A program made the position numbers and the translations under genes. A DNA stretch of 64,000 bases, from positions 1 through 64,000 of the forward strand of contig SFPN01000005.1 of NCBI GenBank assembly GCA_004551945.1, in the 5' to 3' direction. Below are positions 51,990-59,034 of the stretch, piece by piece. Within the stretch, counting starts at the first letter, position 1, and each line of letters opens with the position of its first letter. Source of the stretch: Clostridiales bacterium. Its GTDB lineage: Bacteria > Bacillota > Clostridia > Oscillospirales > Oscillospiraceae. Below the pieces are notes generated by a model. It was not told the DNA's origin. It made no database searches and worked only from the letters and a program-made list of their open reading frames with translations.

Positions 51990-52469
51990 TTACTTGTCCA
52001 GCGTCTCCAGAAGGACCACGCTGTGGGCGGCAATGCCCTGCTCCCGCCCGGTAAAGCCCAGACCCTCTTCCGTGGTGGCCTTTACGCTGATGGCGCTCAC
52101 CGGCACCCCCATGGCCCGGGATAGATTCTGCCTCATCCGGGGGATGTGGGGCATGAGCTTGGGCTGCTGGGCCAGAATGGTCATGTCGGCGTTTTCCACC
52201 CGCCAGCCCGCCTGGTGCAGCAGGTCCATGACCTTCCCCAAAAGCACCAGGCTGGAGATGCCCGCGTAGCTGGGGTCCTTGTCCGGGAAATGCTGGCCGA
52301 TATCCCCCAGGGCCGCCGCCCCCAGCAGGGCGTCCATCAGCGCGTGGGTGACCACGTCCGCGTCGGAGTGGCCCAGAAGGCCCAGGGCGTGGGGGATCTC
52401 CACCCCGCCCAGAATAAGCTTCCGCCCGGGCACCAGCCGGTGCACATCATATCCGTGTCCTATCCGCAT
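51990..52469 (-). CDS. ispF: 2-C-methyl-D-erythritol 2,4-cyclodiphosphate synthase
   Basis: The 159-residue MEP-pathway enzyme cyclises CDP-ME 2-phosphate. It has the metal-binding start MRIGHGYDVHRLV, GHSDADVVTHALMDALLGAAALGDIGQHFPD, and KATTEEGLGFTGR near the end. It starts two bases after the ispD stop and is followed by a terminator. Confidence 0.96.
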   Translation of the reverse strand: MRIGHGYDVHRLVPGRKLILGGVEIPHALGLLGHSDADVVTHALMDALLGAAALGDIGQHFPDKDPSYAGISSLVLLGKVMDLLHQAGWRVENADMTILAQQPKLMPHIPRMRQNLSRAMGVPVSAISVKATTEEGLGFTGREQGIAAHSVVLLETLDK

Positions 52470-52471
52470 GG

Positions 52472-53203
52472 TCAGCGTCCCATCCTTTCCGCGATGATTG
52501 CATCTGCCCACAGCAGGTCTGCCGGGGTGGTGATTTTCAGGTTTTCCTCGCTGCCCTGGGTCAGGCGCACAGGAAAGCCCAGCCGCTCCACCGCCGAGCA
52601 GTCGTCTGTAAGGACGGCTCCCTCCTCCATGGCCTTGGTCTCCGCCGTCTGGATGAGGTCGGCGTCAAAGACCTGGGGCGTCTGAACGGCAAAAAGTTCG
52701 TCACGGTCCGGGGTCTCCTGGATGACCCCGTCCTTCGCCCGCTTGATGGTGTCCTTCACCGGGATGGCCGGGGCGGCGGCAGAGCACTGCCGGGCCGCTT
52801 CAATGGCCGTCTCGATGACCTCCCGGGTCACAAAGGGACGGGCCCCGTCGTGAATGGCGAGGAGGGCCGCCTCCGGGTCCGCCGCCTTCAGGCCCGCCAG
52901 CACCGACTCCGTGCGGCTCTCGCCCCCCTTGACCACCCGGCGGACCTTGGAGAAGCCCTCCCGGCGGCACAGCTCGCCAATGGCCACCATCAGGTCCTCC
53001 CGGGTGACAATGACGATCTCATCCACCAGGTCCGAGCTCTGGAAGGGGGCCAGGGTATAGGCCAGCAGGGGCCGTCCCCCCATGGGGCAGAGGATCTTGT
53101 CCACCCCCTCCATCCGGGAGGCCCGGCCAGCCGCCACGATCACCGCCGAGCAGGTCCGGGCCGGCGCCTGCTTCTTCCCAAACAGCTTTTCTAAGAAACC
53201 CAT
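52472..53203 (-). CDS. ispD: 2-C-methyl-D-erythritol 4-phosphate cytidylyltransferase
   Basis: The 243-residue nucleotidyltransferase makes CDP-methylerythritol from MEP and CTP. After an extra N-terminal segment (about residues 1-17, FLEKLFGKK) comes the CTP-binding loop VAAGRASRMEGVDK, which is shorter than the usual AAGxGxRMxxxxPKQ and lacks the PKQ triad. Downstream motifs HDGARPFV, PVKDTIK, TPQVF and TDDCSAVE are normal. Such a short loop may be a lineage variant. It is adjacent to ispF, forming a MEP-pathway pair. Confidence 0.93.
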   Translation of the reverse strand: MGFLEKLFGKKQAPARTCSAVIVAAGRASRMEGVDKILCPMGGRPLLAYTLAPFQSSDLVDEIVIVTREDLMVAIGELCRREGFSKVRRVVKGGESRTESVLAGLKAADPEAALLAIHDGARPFVTREVIETAIEAARQCSAAAPAIPVKDTIKRAKDGVIQETPDRDELFAVQTPQVFDADLIQTAETKAMEEGAVLTDDCSAVERLGFPVRLTQGSEENLKITTPADLLWADAIIAERMGR

Positions 53204-53227
53204 GTGTCCTCCCTTTCCGATCAGGCC

Positions 53228-53255
53228 AAAAAAGGAGCCGGCCGGCTCCTTTTTT
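53228..53255. terminator. Bidirectional terminator downstream of carD
   Basis: A perfect palindrome with GGAGCC/GGCTCC arms around GGCC is flanked by A6 and T6, active in both directions. It ends carD transcription on the minus strand before ispD. Confidence 0.85.
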
Positions 53256-53269
53256 CTCTGTCTCTTACG

Positions 53270-53749
53270 CTATGCGCCCAGGGCCGCGTCCATGCGGGAC
53301 TCCGCCTCCTGATAGCTGATGGACTGGGCCATGCCGATCTCAGAGATCAGAATCTGCTTGGCGGAGTGGAGCATTTTCCGCTCCCCGGTGGACAGGCCCC
53401 GGCGGCTCTCCCGGAGCATGAGGCTTTTGACCACCTTGGCCACCTCCATAAGGTCGCCGCTTTTCAGCCGCAGCATGTTCTCCCGGTAGCGGTGGTTCCA
53501 GTTGGGCTCCAGCGCCACCTCCAGGCCTGCGATCTGGCAGAGAATCTGCTCCACCTGGTCCCCGGTGAGGATGGCCCGGACGCCGATCTCCCGGCAGCTT
53601 TCGGTGGGGATCATCACCACCATGTCCCCTACGGGCAGACGGAGACTGTAGTAGTCCCGAAGGACGCCGTTCACCTTCCGCGTTACGATGCCGTCCACGA
53701 TCCCCGCGCCGTGCATGGGATGGACGATCTTGTCTCCGATCCGGAACAT
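53270..53749 (-). CDS. CarD family transcriptional regulator
   Basis: The 159-residue protein has the N-terminal RNA-polymerase-interacting domain (FRIGDKIVHPMHGAGIVDGI, with YYSLRLPVGDMVVMIP) and a C-terminal helical DNA-binding part (LMEVAKVVKSLMLRESRRGLS, then ERKMLHSAKQILISEI). CarD-type factors bind the RNA polymerase beta subunit and stabilise open promoter complexes. The ATG at 53749 follows AGGAGGTGGG; earlier in-frame codons lie upstream of that site. It is transcribed alone from a consensus promoter. Confidence 0.92.
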   Translation of the reverse strand: MFRIGDKIVHPMHGAGIVDGIVTRKVNGVLRDYYSLRLPVGDMVVMIPTESCREIGVRAILTGDQVEQILCQIAGLEVALEPNWNHRYRENMLRLKSGDLMEVAKVVKSLMLRESRRGLSTGERKMLHSAKQILISEIGMAQSISYQEAESRMDAALGA

Positions 53750-53834
53750 CGACCCACCTCCTGAGCCATCACTATCCACTTGCTGCCTTCGGTCACACAC
53801 TCCTGCCTCTATGTCTGAAATAAAGATTAGTATT

Positions 53835-53863
53835 ATTATACCGTTGTTTTGTATGGTTTGCAA
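53835..53863 (-). promoter_or_regulatory. Sigma-A promoter of carD
   Basis: Minus strand: -35 TTGCAA (53858-53863), 17-base spacer, -10 TATAAT (53835-53840). Confidence 0.8.
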
Positions 53864-53925
53864 GCATTTCCCCAGAAAAATGTTGTAAAATCCCCTGTTT
53901 TTCCGGGGAAATCTGTCCAAAGCAT

Positions 53926-53962
53926 AAAAATAAGCGGCGTCAGATTTCTCTGACGCCGCTTG
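53926..53962 (-). terminator. Terminator after the zinc-ribbon gene
   Basis: A 13-base-pair stem, AAGCGGCGTCAGA and its complement, with a four-base loop is followed by TTATTTTT on the minus strand. Confidence 0.85.
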
Positions 53963-53984
53963 GATTGGCGAAACTTCAAGGAAA

Positions 53985-54260
53985 TTAAGCTTCTCTCATC
54001 CGAGCAAAGCACTCGCTGCAGTAGACGGGACGATCAGACTTGGGCTCGAAGGGAACCTTCGCCTCGCCGCCGCAGGATGCGCAGACTGCGGTGAAGTATT
54101 CGCGGGGACCGCGGGAAGCAGCCTTGCGGGCGTCACGGCAGGCCTTGCAACGCTGAGGCTCGTTCTGGAAGCCTCTCTCTGCATAGAATTCCTGCTCGCC
54201 AGCGGAGAACACGAACTCGTTACCACACTCTTTGCATACTAAAGTCTTATCTTCGTACAT
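53985..54260 (-). CDS. Zinc-ribbon domain protein
   Basis: The 91-residue protein carries four CxxC pairs (CKEC, CKAC, CASC, CSEC) forming two probable zinc ribbons: residues 9-42 and 60-86. The first (LVCKECGNEFVFSAGEQEFYAERGF) matches the probable zinc-ribbon family zf-trcl. Function is unknown; a nucleic-acid or protein-binding role is typical. GAGAGGG precedes the ATG. It lies 60 bases downstream of sigH and could be read from its transcript. Confidence 0.85.
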   Translation of the reverse strand: MYEDKTLVCKECGNEFVFSAGEQEFYAERGFQNEPQRCKACRDARKAASRGPREYFTAVCASCGGEAKVPFEPKSDRPVYCSECFARMREA

Positions 54261-54320
54261 GCTTTTAACCCTCTCTTTGACATTGTAACCCTGGTTTTGC
54301 GGGTCAGATAAAATATGCGA

Positions 54321-54956
54321 TCAGCCTTTGCTGTAGTCGCCATGGGAAAGATGCCGCGCAATTTTGCGCCGGATGCGTTGCACGGCGTTGTCCACCGCCT
54401 TGGTGGACCGGTTTACCTCTTCAGCAATCTCGGCATAAGACGCCCCTTCCAGGTATCGCGCCAGCACCTGGGCCTCCAGCTGGGTCAGCTGGTTCTGGAT
54501 GGCCTCCTCCAGTGCCCGCAGATTTTCCTGGTGAATCACAACATCTTCGGGATTGCCCTGGCCATGATATGCTGCGCCAAGGGATGCAACCTCCTGGTCA
54601 GCCAAAAAGAGGGACGGTTCGAGGGAGACATAGTTGTTCAGCGGAATGTGCTTGCCGCTGGCAGCGGCCTTCACCGCAGAGATGATCCGGCGGCGGATAC
54701 AGAGCTCAGCGAAGGTGCGAAACTGCGCCCCCCGGCCCGGGCGGAATTCCCGGATGGCCGAGAGCAGGCCCAGCATACCCTCCTGGATGAGATCCTCGCT
54801 GTCGCCCCCTGCAAGAAAGAAGGGGCGGGCACACGCCCGCACCAGGCGGGTGTGGCGCAGAACCAGTGCTTCCTCTGCTGCGCGGCCGCCCTGAGCGGCC
54901 TGCGCGCATAAGTCTTCGTCTGTCATACGCTGATGGGAAATAGATTCCGAATTCAT
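54321..54956 (-). CDS. sigH: Sporulation sigma factor SigH-like (Spo0H)
   Basis: The 211-residue sigma-70-family protein has region 2 (EDLIQEGMLGLLSAIREF, then FRTFAELCIRRRIISAVKAA) and region 4 (TQLEAQVLARYLEGASYAEIAEEVNRSTKAVDNAVQRIRRKI). Length and residues match SigH of Bacillus and Clostridium, which drives entry into sporulation. No Shine-Dalgarno precedes either the ATG at 54956 or the ATG at 54926. The promoter's -10 lies only about 15 bases before the first ATG, so the mRNA may be nearly leaderless. Confidence 0.85.
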   Translation of the reverse strand: MNSESISHQRMTDEDLCAQAAQGGRAAEEALVLRHTRLVRACARPFFLAGGDSEDLIQEGMLGLLSAIREFRPGRGAQFRTFAELCIRRRIISAVKAAASGKHIPLNNYVSLEPSLFLADQEVASLGAAYHGQGNPEDVVIHQENLRALEEAIQNQLTQLEAQVLARYLEGASYAEIAEEVNRSTKAVDNAVQRIRRKIARHLSHGDYSKG

Positions 54957-54971
54957 AATTTTTTCATAATC

Positions 54972-55000
54972 ATTATAGTTGACTTCCTGAAGGAAGTCAA
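54972..55000 (-). promoter_or_regulatory. sigH promoter embedded in a palindrome
   Basis: Minus strand: -35 TTGACT (54995-55000), 17-base spacer, -10 TATAAT (54972-54977). The -35 and most of the spacer form a 22-base near-perfect palindrome (54979-55000, arms TTGACTTCCT/AGGAAGTCAA), a likely repressor site. No regulator is encoded nearby. Confidence 0.75.
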
Positions 55001-55093
55001 GGGAATTATCAAGTTAATGCTAAATTTCAAAAAATTTGCGTCATTTTTGTACAATTTTTTCGACGGTTTCTGCATGGTTTCCTGCATTCTCTT

Positions 55094-56137
55094 TTAAAGC
55101 CGCAGCTGTTCCTGGCCCTGGAAGGGGAGGTTCAGGTGCTCGTAAGCCAGGCGGGTGACGCACCGGCCCCGGGGCGTCCGGGTGAGAAAACCGATCTGCA
55201 TCAGGTAGGGCTCGTACACATCCTCCAGGGTCACAGCCTCCTCCCCCACGGTGGCAGCCAGGGTCTCCAGCCCCACAGGGCCGCCGCCGTAATGGGTGAT
55301 GATGCTGCGGAGCATCCGCCGGTCCACCTCGTCCAGACCCAGGCGGTCCACCTCCAGGGCGATCAGGGCCTGGTCGGCCACCCCCTTGGTGATGACGCCC
55401 CCGGCACGGACCTGGGCAAAGTCCCGCACCCGGCGGAGCAGCCGGTTGGCGATGCGGGGGGTGCCTCTGGCCCGGCGGGCGATCTCCGCCGCCCCCTCCG
55501 CCTCAATGGGTACCCCTAAAATCCCGGCGCTGCGGGTGACGATCTGAGCCAGCTCCTCCGGGCTGTACAGCTCCAGCCGGAGCATCACCCCGAACCGGTC
55601 CCGAAGGGGAGCGGAGAGCTGGCCCGCCCGGGTGGTAGCCCCGATGAGGGTGAACTTGGGCAGGTCCAGCCGGATGGAGTTGGCGGAGGGTCCCTTGCCG
55701 ATGATGATGTCGATGGCGTAGTCCTCCATGGCCGGGTAAAGGATCTCCTCCACCGCCCGGTTCAGCCGGTGGATCTCGTCCACAAAGAGGATGTCGTTTT
55801 CGTTTAAGTTGGTGAGCAGGGCTGCCAGGTCCCCGGGCTTTTCAATGGCGGGGCCGGAGGTGATGCGGATGTTCACCCCCATCTCGTTGGCGATGATCCC
55901 GGAGAGGGTGGTTTTGCCCAGACCCGGGGGGCCGTGAAGGAGCACATGGTCCAGGGGCTCCCCCCGCAGCTTGGCCGCGTCAATGAACACCGACAGGTTG
56001 TCCTTGGCCTTCTGCTGGCCGATGTACTCCGTCAGGGTTTTGGGCCGGAGAGAGCCTTCCCCCTCGTCCGCCTGGGTGAGCGAGGTGGTCACCAGAGGCT
56101 CCTGGTTCTCTTCCATGGAAGAAAAATCTATGCTCAT
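55094..56137 (-). CDS. ruvB: Holliday junction branch migration helicase RuvB
   Basis: The 347-residue AAA+ ATPase drives branch migration with RuvA. It shows SLRPKTLTEYIGQQKAKDNL, Walker A GPPGLGKTT, Walker B DEIHRLNR, sensor ATTRAGQL and the C-terminal winged-helix domain (YLMQIGFLTRTPRGR). It begins 13 bases after the ruvA stop. Confidence 0.97.
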   Translation of the reverse strand: MSIDFSSMEENQEPLVTTSLTQADEGEGSLRPKTLTEYIGQQKAKDNLSVFIDAAKLRGEPLDHVLLHGPPGLGKTTLSGIIANEMGVNIRITSGPAIEKPGDLAALLTNLNENDILFVDEIHRLNRAVEEILYPAMEDYAIDIIIGKGPSANSIRLDLPKFTLIGATTRAGQLSAPLRDRFGVMLRLELYSPEELAQIVTRSAGILGVPIEAEGAAEIARRARGTPRIANRLLRRVRDFAQVRAGGVITKGVADQALIALEVDRLGLDEVDRRMLRSIITHYGGGPVGLETLAATVGEEAVTLEDVYEPYLMQIGFLTRTPRGRCVTRLAYEHLNLPFQGQEQLRL

Positions 56138-56150
56138 GGGGCTGCCTCCT

Positions 56151-56759
56151 TTACTTTACCATCTTCCGCAGGGCCTGGCGGACGATCTCCTCCAGGGTGA
56201 GCTTCTCCAGGTCCAGCCCCTTGAGGGCTGCGGTGATCTCCGCCGGGCTGTATCCCAGCACTGCCAGGGCAGCGGAGGCCTCGGAGGTCTTGTTCTGGGG
56301 AATCACCGTCACGCCGGTGCCGCCGTAGCTCTCCTCCGCCGCGGGGAGCTGGCCCTTGGCCAGCTTGTCCTTCAGCTCCAGAATCACCCGCTGGGCAATC
56401 TTCTTGCCGATGCCCTGAGCCACCATCAGAGCCTTCTCATTGCCGGTGATAATGGCGGTGGCCAGGGCCTCTGGGGTGGAGGCTGAGAGAATGGACAGGG
56501 CCGCCTTGGGGCCCACCCCGGACACCCCGATGAGCATCTGGAAGCAGCTGCGCTCGTTTTCCGTTGCGAAGCCGTAGAGCTCCATGGCGTCCTCCCGGAC
56601 GTTCAGGTGGGTGTAGAGCTTGGCCTTCTGCCCCACCTGGAGGGCAGAGAGTGTGTAGCTGGTAGTGCGGCAGGCGTAGCCCACGCCGCCGCAGTCGATC
56701 ACCGCCAGGTTGGGGGCCAGGTGGCCCACGGTGCCGCTGAGATAGTAGAACACAGGCAA
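56151..56759 (-). CDS. ruvA: Holliday junction branch migration protein RuvA
   Basis: The 202-residue junction-binding protein has an OB-fold N-terminus (FYYLSGTVGHLAPNLAVIDC), helix-hairpin-helix repeats (MLIGVSGVGPKAALSIL, VAQGIGKKIAQRVILELKDKL), and the flexible-linked domain III (ALAVLGYSPAEITAAL) that contacts RuvB. Confidence 0.96.
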   Translation of the reverse strand: MPVFYYLSGTVGHLAPNLAVIDCGGVGYACRTTSYTLSALQVGQKAKLYTHLNVREDAMELYGFATENERSCFQMLIGVSGVGPKAALSILSASTPEALATAIITGNEKALMVAQGIGKKIAQRVILELKDKLAKGQLPAAEESYGGTGVTVIPQNKTSEASAALAVLGYSPAEITAALKGLDLEKLTLEEIVRQALRKMVK

Positions 56760-56787
56760 GCGCCCCTTTCTTCTGGTGTTTGTTCCG

Positions 56788-57276
56788 TCACGGTTGGTAT
56801 AACCGGGAGGTGTGGGACCGGGCGTGGCACAGAGCGATGGCCACTGCGTCCGCCGCGTCGTCCGGCTTGGGCACCCCGGGGAGCTTCAAGATCCGCTTGG
56901 TCATGTCCATGACCTGGTGCTTTTCCGCCTTTCCGTAGCCCACCACCGCCTGCTTCACCTGGGAGGGGGTGTATTCAAAGATCTCCACCCCCAGCTTGGC
57001 CGCCGCCGCCAGGATCACCCCCCGGGCCTGGGCCACCCCGATGCCGGTGGTGACGTTGGTGTTGAAGAACAGCTCCTCAATGGCCATGGCGTCGGGCTGA
57101 AAGGTGGCAATCAGGGTCTCCATATCCTGCTGGATCTGGAGCAGCCGCTGGGGCATGGGAACCCCCGCCGGGGTGTTGATGGCCCCGCAGCGCACCAGCC
57201 GGGCCTGTCCCCGGTCCGCCTCCAAAACGCCGAAGCCCACGATGGCGTAGCCCGGGTCGATGCCTAAAATGCGCAC
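56788..57276 (-). CDS. ruvC: Crossover junction endodeoxyribonuclease RuvC
   Basis: The 162-residue RNase H-fold resolvase has catalytic acidic residues in GIDPGYAIVGFG (D7), AIEELFF (Glu) and the C-terminal PKPDDAADAVAIALCH. It starts with GTG preceded by GGAGGGGAG and is the first gene of ruvCAB, with a promoter at 57309-57338. Confidence 0.96.
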   Translation of the reverse strand: MRILGIDPGYAIVGFGVLEADRGQARLVRCGAINTPAGVPMPQRLLQIQQDMETLIATFQPDAMAIEELFFNTNVTTGIGVAQARGVILAAAAKLGVEIFEYTPSQVKQAVVGYGKAEKHQVMDMTKRILKLPGVPKPDDAADAVAIALCHARSHTSRLYQP

Positions 57277-57308
57277 GGTCTCCCCTCCCCGATTCGTATT
57301 ATCGAACT

Positions 57309-57338
57309 ATTGTACCATAAAAGGCCAGCCCTCCGCAA
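57309..57338 (-). promoter_or_regulatory. Sigma-A promoter of ruvCAB
   Basis: Minus strand: -35 TTGCGG (57333-57338), 18-base spacer, -10 TACAAT (57309-57314). Confidence 0.55.
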
Positions 57339-57351
57339 GCCCTGATCCCCC

Positions 57352-57390
57352 TAAGAAGAACCCCCATCGTTCGGAAGAAACGATGGGGGT
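57352..57390 (-). terminator. Terminator of the queuosine-precursor operon
   Basis: The stem ACCCCCATCGTT/AACGATGGGGGT is followed by TCTTCTT on the minus strand, directly after the transporter gene and just before the ruvC promoter. Confidence 0.8.
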
Positions 57391-57403
57391 AGAAAGCAGG
57401 ACC

Positions 57404-58108
57404 TTAGTCCTTGATGACGCCCTTCTGCTTCATGGCCCGGGCCAGATAGACAACGGGCGTGTCGATGAGGCTGGTGAAAATGAAGATCAGATAACTGGTC
57501 ACCATCACGGACAGGAGGGTTTGGGTGTCGTACCAGCCGGCAAAGGCCAGAAGGGTAAAGAGAACGGTGTTGAGAATCTGGGAGATCAGCGTGGAGCCGT
57601 TGTTGCGCAGCCACAGATAGCCCTTGCTGTCCCCGGTCTTTTGGGTGGTGAAGGCCCACCAGCGGTGGTACAGCCACACGTCAAACCGCTGGGACACCAC
57701 ATAGCCCACAAAGCTGGCCAGCAGCATCCGGGGGGTGGTGGAGAAGATGGCGGTAATGTGCTCAAAGGCCCAGTCCGATTCGGCGGGGGTGTACAGCAGC
57801 CAGTACTGGGTGAAGAGGATCATGATAATTGCGGCGAACACCCCCAGCCACACCGCCCTGGAGGCACTCTTCTTCCCTTCATTCTCACTGAGGATATCGG
57901 TGATGAGGTAGGTAGAGGCAAACATGACGTTGCCCAGGGTCTGCTCCATGCCAAACCCCTGGATGAGGATGAGCACCTCTACGTTTGCAAAGATGGTGGC
58001 GGCCACCGTCATGGCGTACAGGCCGGTCTTGCCGAACAGCCGGTAGGCCGCTAGCACCGCCCCATAGATCAGCAGGACCGAGCCTGCCAGCAGCAGTTCG
58101 TTAGGCAT
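57404..58108 (-). CDS. Queuosine precursor transporter (QPTR, YhhQ family)
   Basis: The 234-residue membrane protein has about six helices. Family markers of the queuosine precursor transporters include FANVEVLILIQGFGMEQTLGNVMFASTYLITDILSE and WLRNNGSTLISQILNTVLF. It should import preQ0, preQ1 or queuine for tRNA queuosine. GGAGGTGG precedes the ATG, which overlaps the 3' end of the radical SAM gene by eight bases. The preQ1 riboswitch upstream of that gene supports the assignment strongly. Confidence 0.92.
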   Translation of the reverse strand: MPNELLLAGSVLLIYGAVLAAYRLFGKTGLYAMTVAATIFANVEVLILIQGFGMEQTLGNVMFASTYLITDILSENEGKKSASRAVWLGVFAAIIMILFTQYWLLYTPAESDWAFEHITAIFSTTPRMLLASFVGYVVSQRFDVWLYHRWWAFTTQKTGDSKGYLWLRNNGSTLISQILNTVLFTLLAFAGWYDTQTLLSVMVTSYLIFIFTSLIDTPVVYLARAMKQKGVIKD

Positions 58109-58820
58109 AGGCCACCTCCGGCGCACCAACGCCAAAATCCGTGTTGTTCAGCAGAATGTCCACCCGGTGGTTTTCCAGGTAATCCGGCATGACCCGCTGG
58201 GTAAAGGTCCGGATCACCTGCTGGTCCGGCTTCAGCTTGGTTTGGTTCTCTACGAAAATATTGACGCAGACCCGCTCGAAGTGGGCAAGGCCGGTTTCCA
58301 TATCCCGGCGCATACTCTCCTCCGTCTGCCCGGTGAGCCCGAAGAGCAGGCAGCACTCGTCAAACTGCCGGGCGATCCGGGCTGGGTCCTCCTCCGGGAT
58401 GCCCTTGCGCAGCACCTTCTCCCGGAAGTCCCGGTCAAAGGTTTCCACCCCGGTTTTGATTTTCAGGGTGGTGCCCACTGCCCCGAAGGCCGCCCGCAGG
58501 GCGGGGATCTCCTCCCGGTAGAGCCAGTGACACTCAAAGTGCAGGGTGCGGATGGCCTTCTCCCGGCACAGGTCCAGAAGGGCCTTCATTGTCCGGGAGT
58601 CCAGTTCGGGGAAGCTGCCGGAGTTAATCACCTCCAGGTGGTGATAACACCCGGTCACCTGCTGCAAAACCTCTTGGTTCAGCCTCCAGTTTTCCGCCTC
58701 GTCAGGCGAGCTGTCCAGATGATAGTCGCAGAAGGTGCATTTGCGCCAGCGGCAGCCGGTGCCCCGGAGGAGAACAATCTCCCTGGGATTTTTCTCGTGA
58801 AGAATGCTGTAACGTACCAT
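58101..58820 (-). CDS. Radical SAM protein in a preQ1-regulated operon, candidate queuine lyase (QueL-like)
   Basis: The 239-residue radical SAM enzyme has a cluster motif GCRWRKCTFC spaced CX4CX2C (C23, C28, C31), one residue longer than the canonical CX3CX2C. It also has a VINSGSFPEL segment and a TIM-barrel-like remainder. The preQ1 riboswitch ahead of it and the queuosine-precursor transporter behind it place it in queuosine metabolism. Clostridial queuine salvage includes QueL, a radical SAM lyase that converts queuine to preQ1, and this is the best candidate identity. A different preQ1-related radical SAM role is possible. The ATG at 58820 follows AGAGGG; in-frame codons upstream lie in the riboswitch. 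Confidence 0.65.
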   Translation of the reverse strand: MVRYSILHEKNPREIVLLRGTGCRWRKCTFCDYHLDSSPDEAENWRLNQEVLQQVTGCYHHLEVINSGSFPELDSRTMKALLDLCREKAIRTLHFECHWLYREEIPALRAAFGAVGTTLKIKTGVETFDRDFREKVLRKGIPEEDPARIARQFDECCLLFGLTGQTEESMRRDMETGLAHFERVCVNIFVENQTKLKPDQQVIRTFTQRVMPDYLENHRVDILLNNTDFGVGAPEVAYA

Positions 58821-58841
58821 AGTTACCCTCTTTCCAAGGGC

Positions 58842-58935
58842 AAAAAAAGTACGCCCATATGGGCGCACCAATCCAGTATCAATTTTGCCCATAGTTTTGT
58901 TTAAGGACAGGATGGTTTCGAACTGTCCGGATACT
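58842..58935 (-). ncRNA. Class I preQ1 riboswitch with transcription terminator
   Basis: On the minus strand, P1 GGACAG/CTGTCC (58923-58928 and 58905-58910) closes a loop with the conserved GTTCG and ACCATCC elements. The A-rich tail TTAAACAAAACTATGGG follows (to 58888), typical of preQ1-I aptamers. About 20 bases on is the terminator GTGCGCCCAT/ATGGGCGTAC with seven T (58842-58868). TATGGGC in the aptamer tail can pair perfectly with GCCCATA in the terminator, forming an antiterminator. Ligand binding should therefore turn the operon off. Confidence 0.88.
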
Positions 58936-58944
58936 GTTTCGCTT

Positions 58945-58973
58945 ACTATAACACAGCCCGCCCCAAAACGCAA
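58945..58973 (-). promoter_or_regulatory. Sigma-A promoter of the preQ1-riboswitch operon
   Basis: Minus strand: -35 TTGCGT (58968-58973), 17-base spacer, -10 TATAGT (58945-58950). The predicted start lies just before the aptamer. Confidence 0.7.
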
Positions 58974-58980
58974 CCCACAG

Positions 58981-59010
58981 AAAAGCCGCCGCACAGCTGT
59001 GCGGCGGCTT
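58981..59010 (-). terminator. Intrinsic terminator of pckG
   Basis: A perfect palindrome with AAGCCGCCGCACAG arms is followed by TTTTCTG on the minus strand, 24 bases after the pckG stop. Confidence 0.85.
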
Positions 59011-59034
59011 GGTGATCTTGGGGTATGTATGGGA

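Noticed and set aside
58905..58930. GGTTTCGAACTGTCC-like stretch resembling a tRNA T-arm
   Set aside because: No acceptor, D or anticodon arms surround it, and on the minus strand it is explained fully by the preQ1 aptamer.
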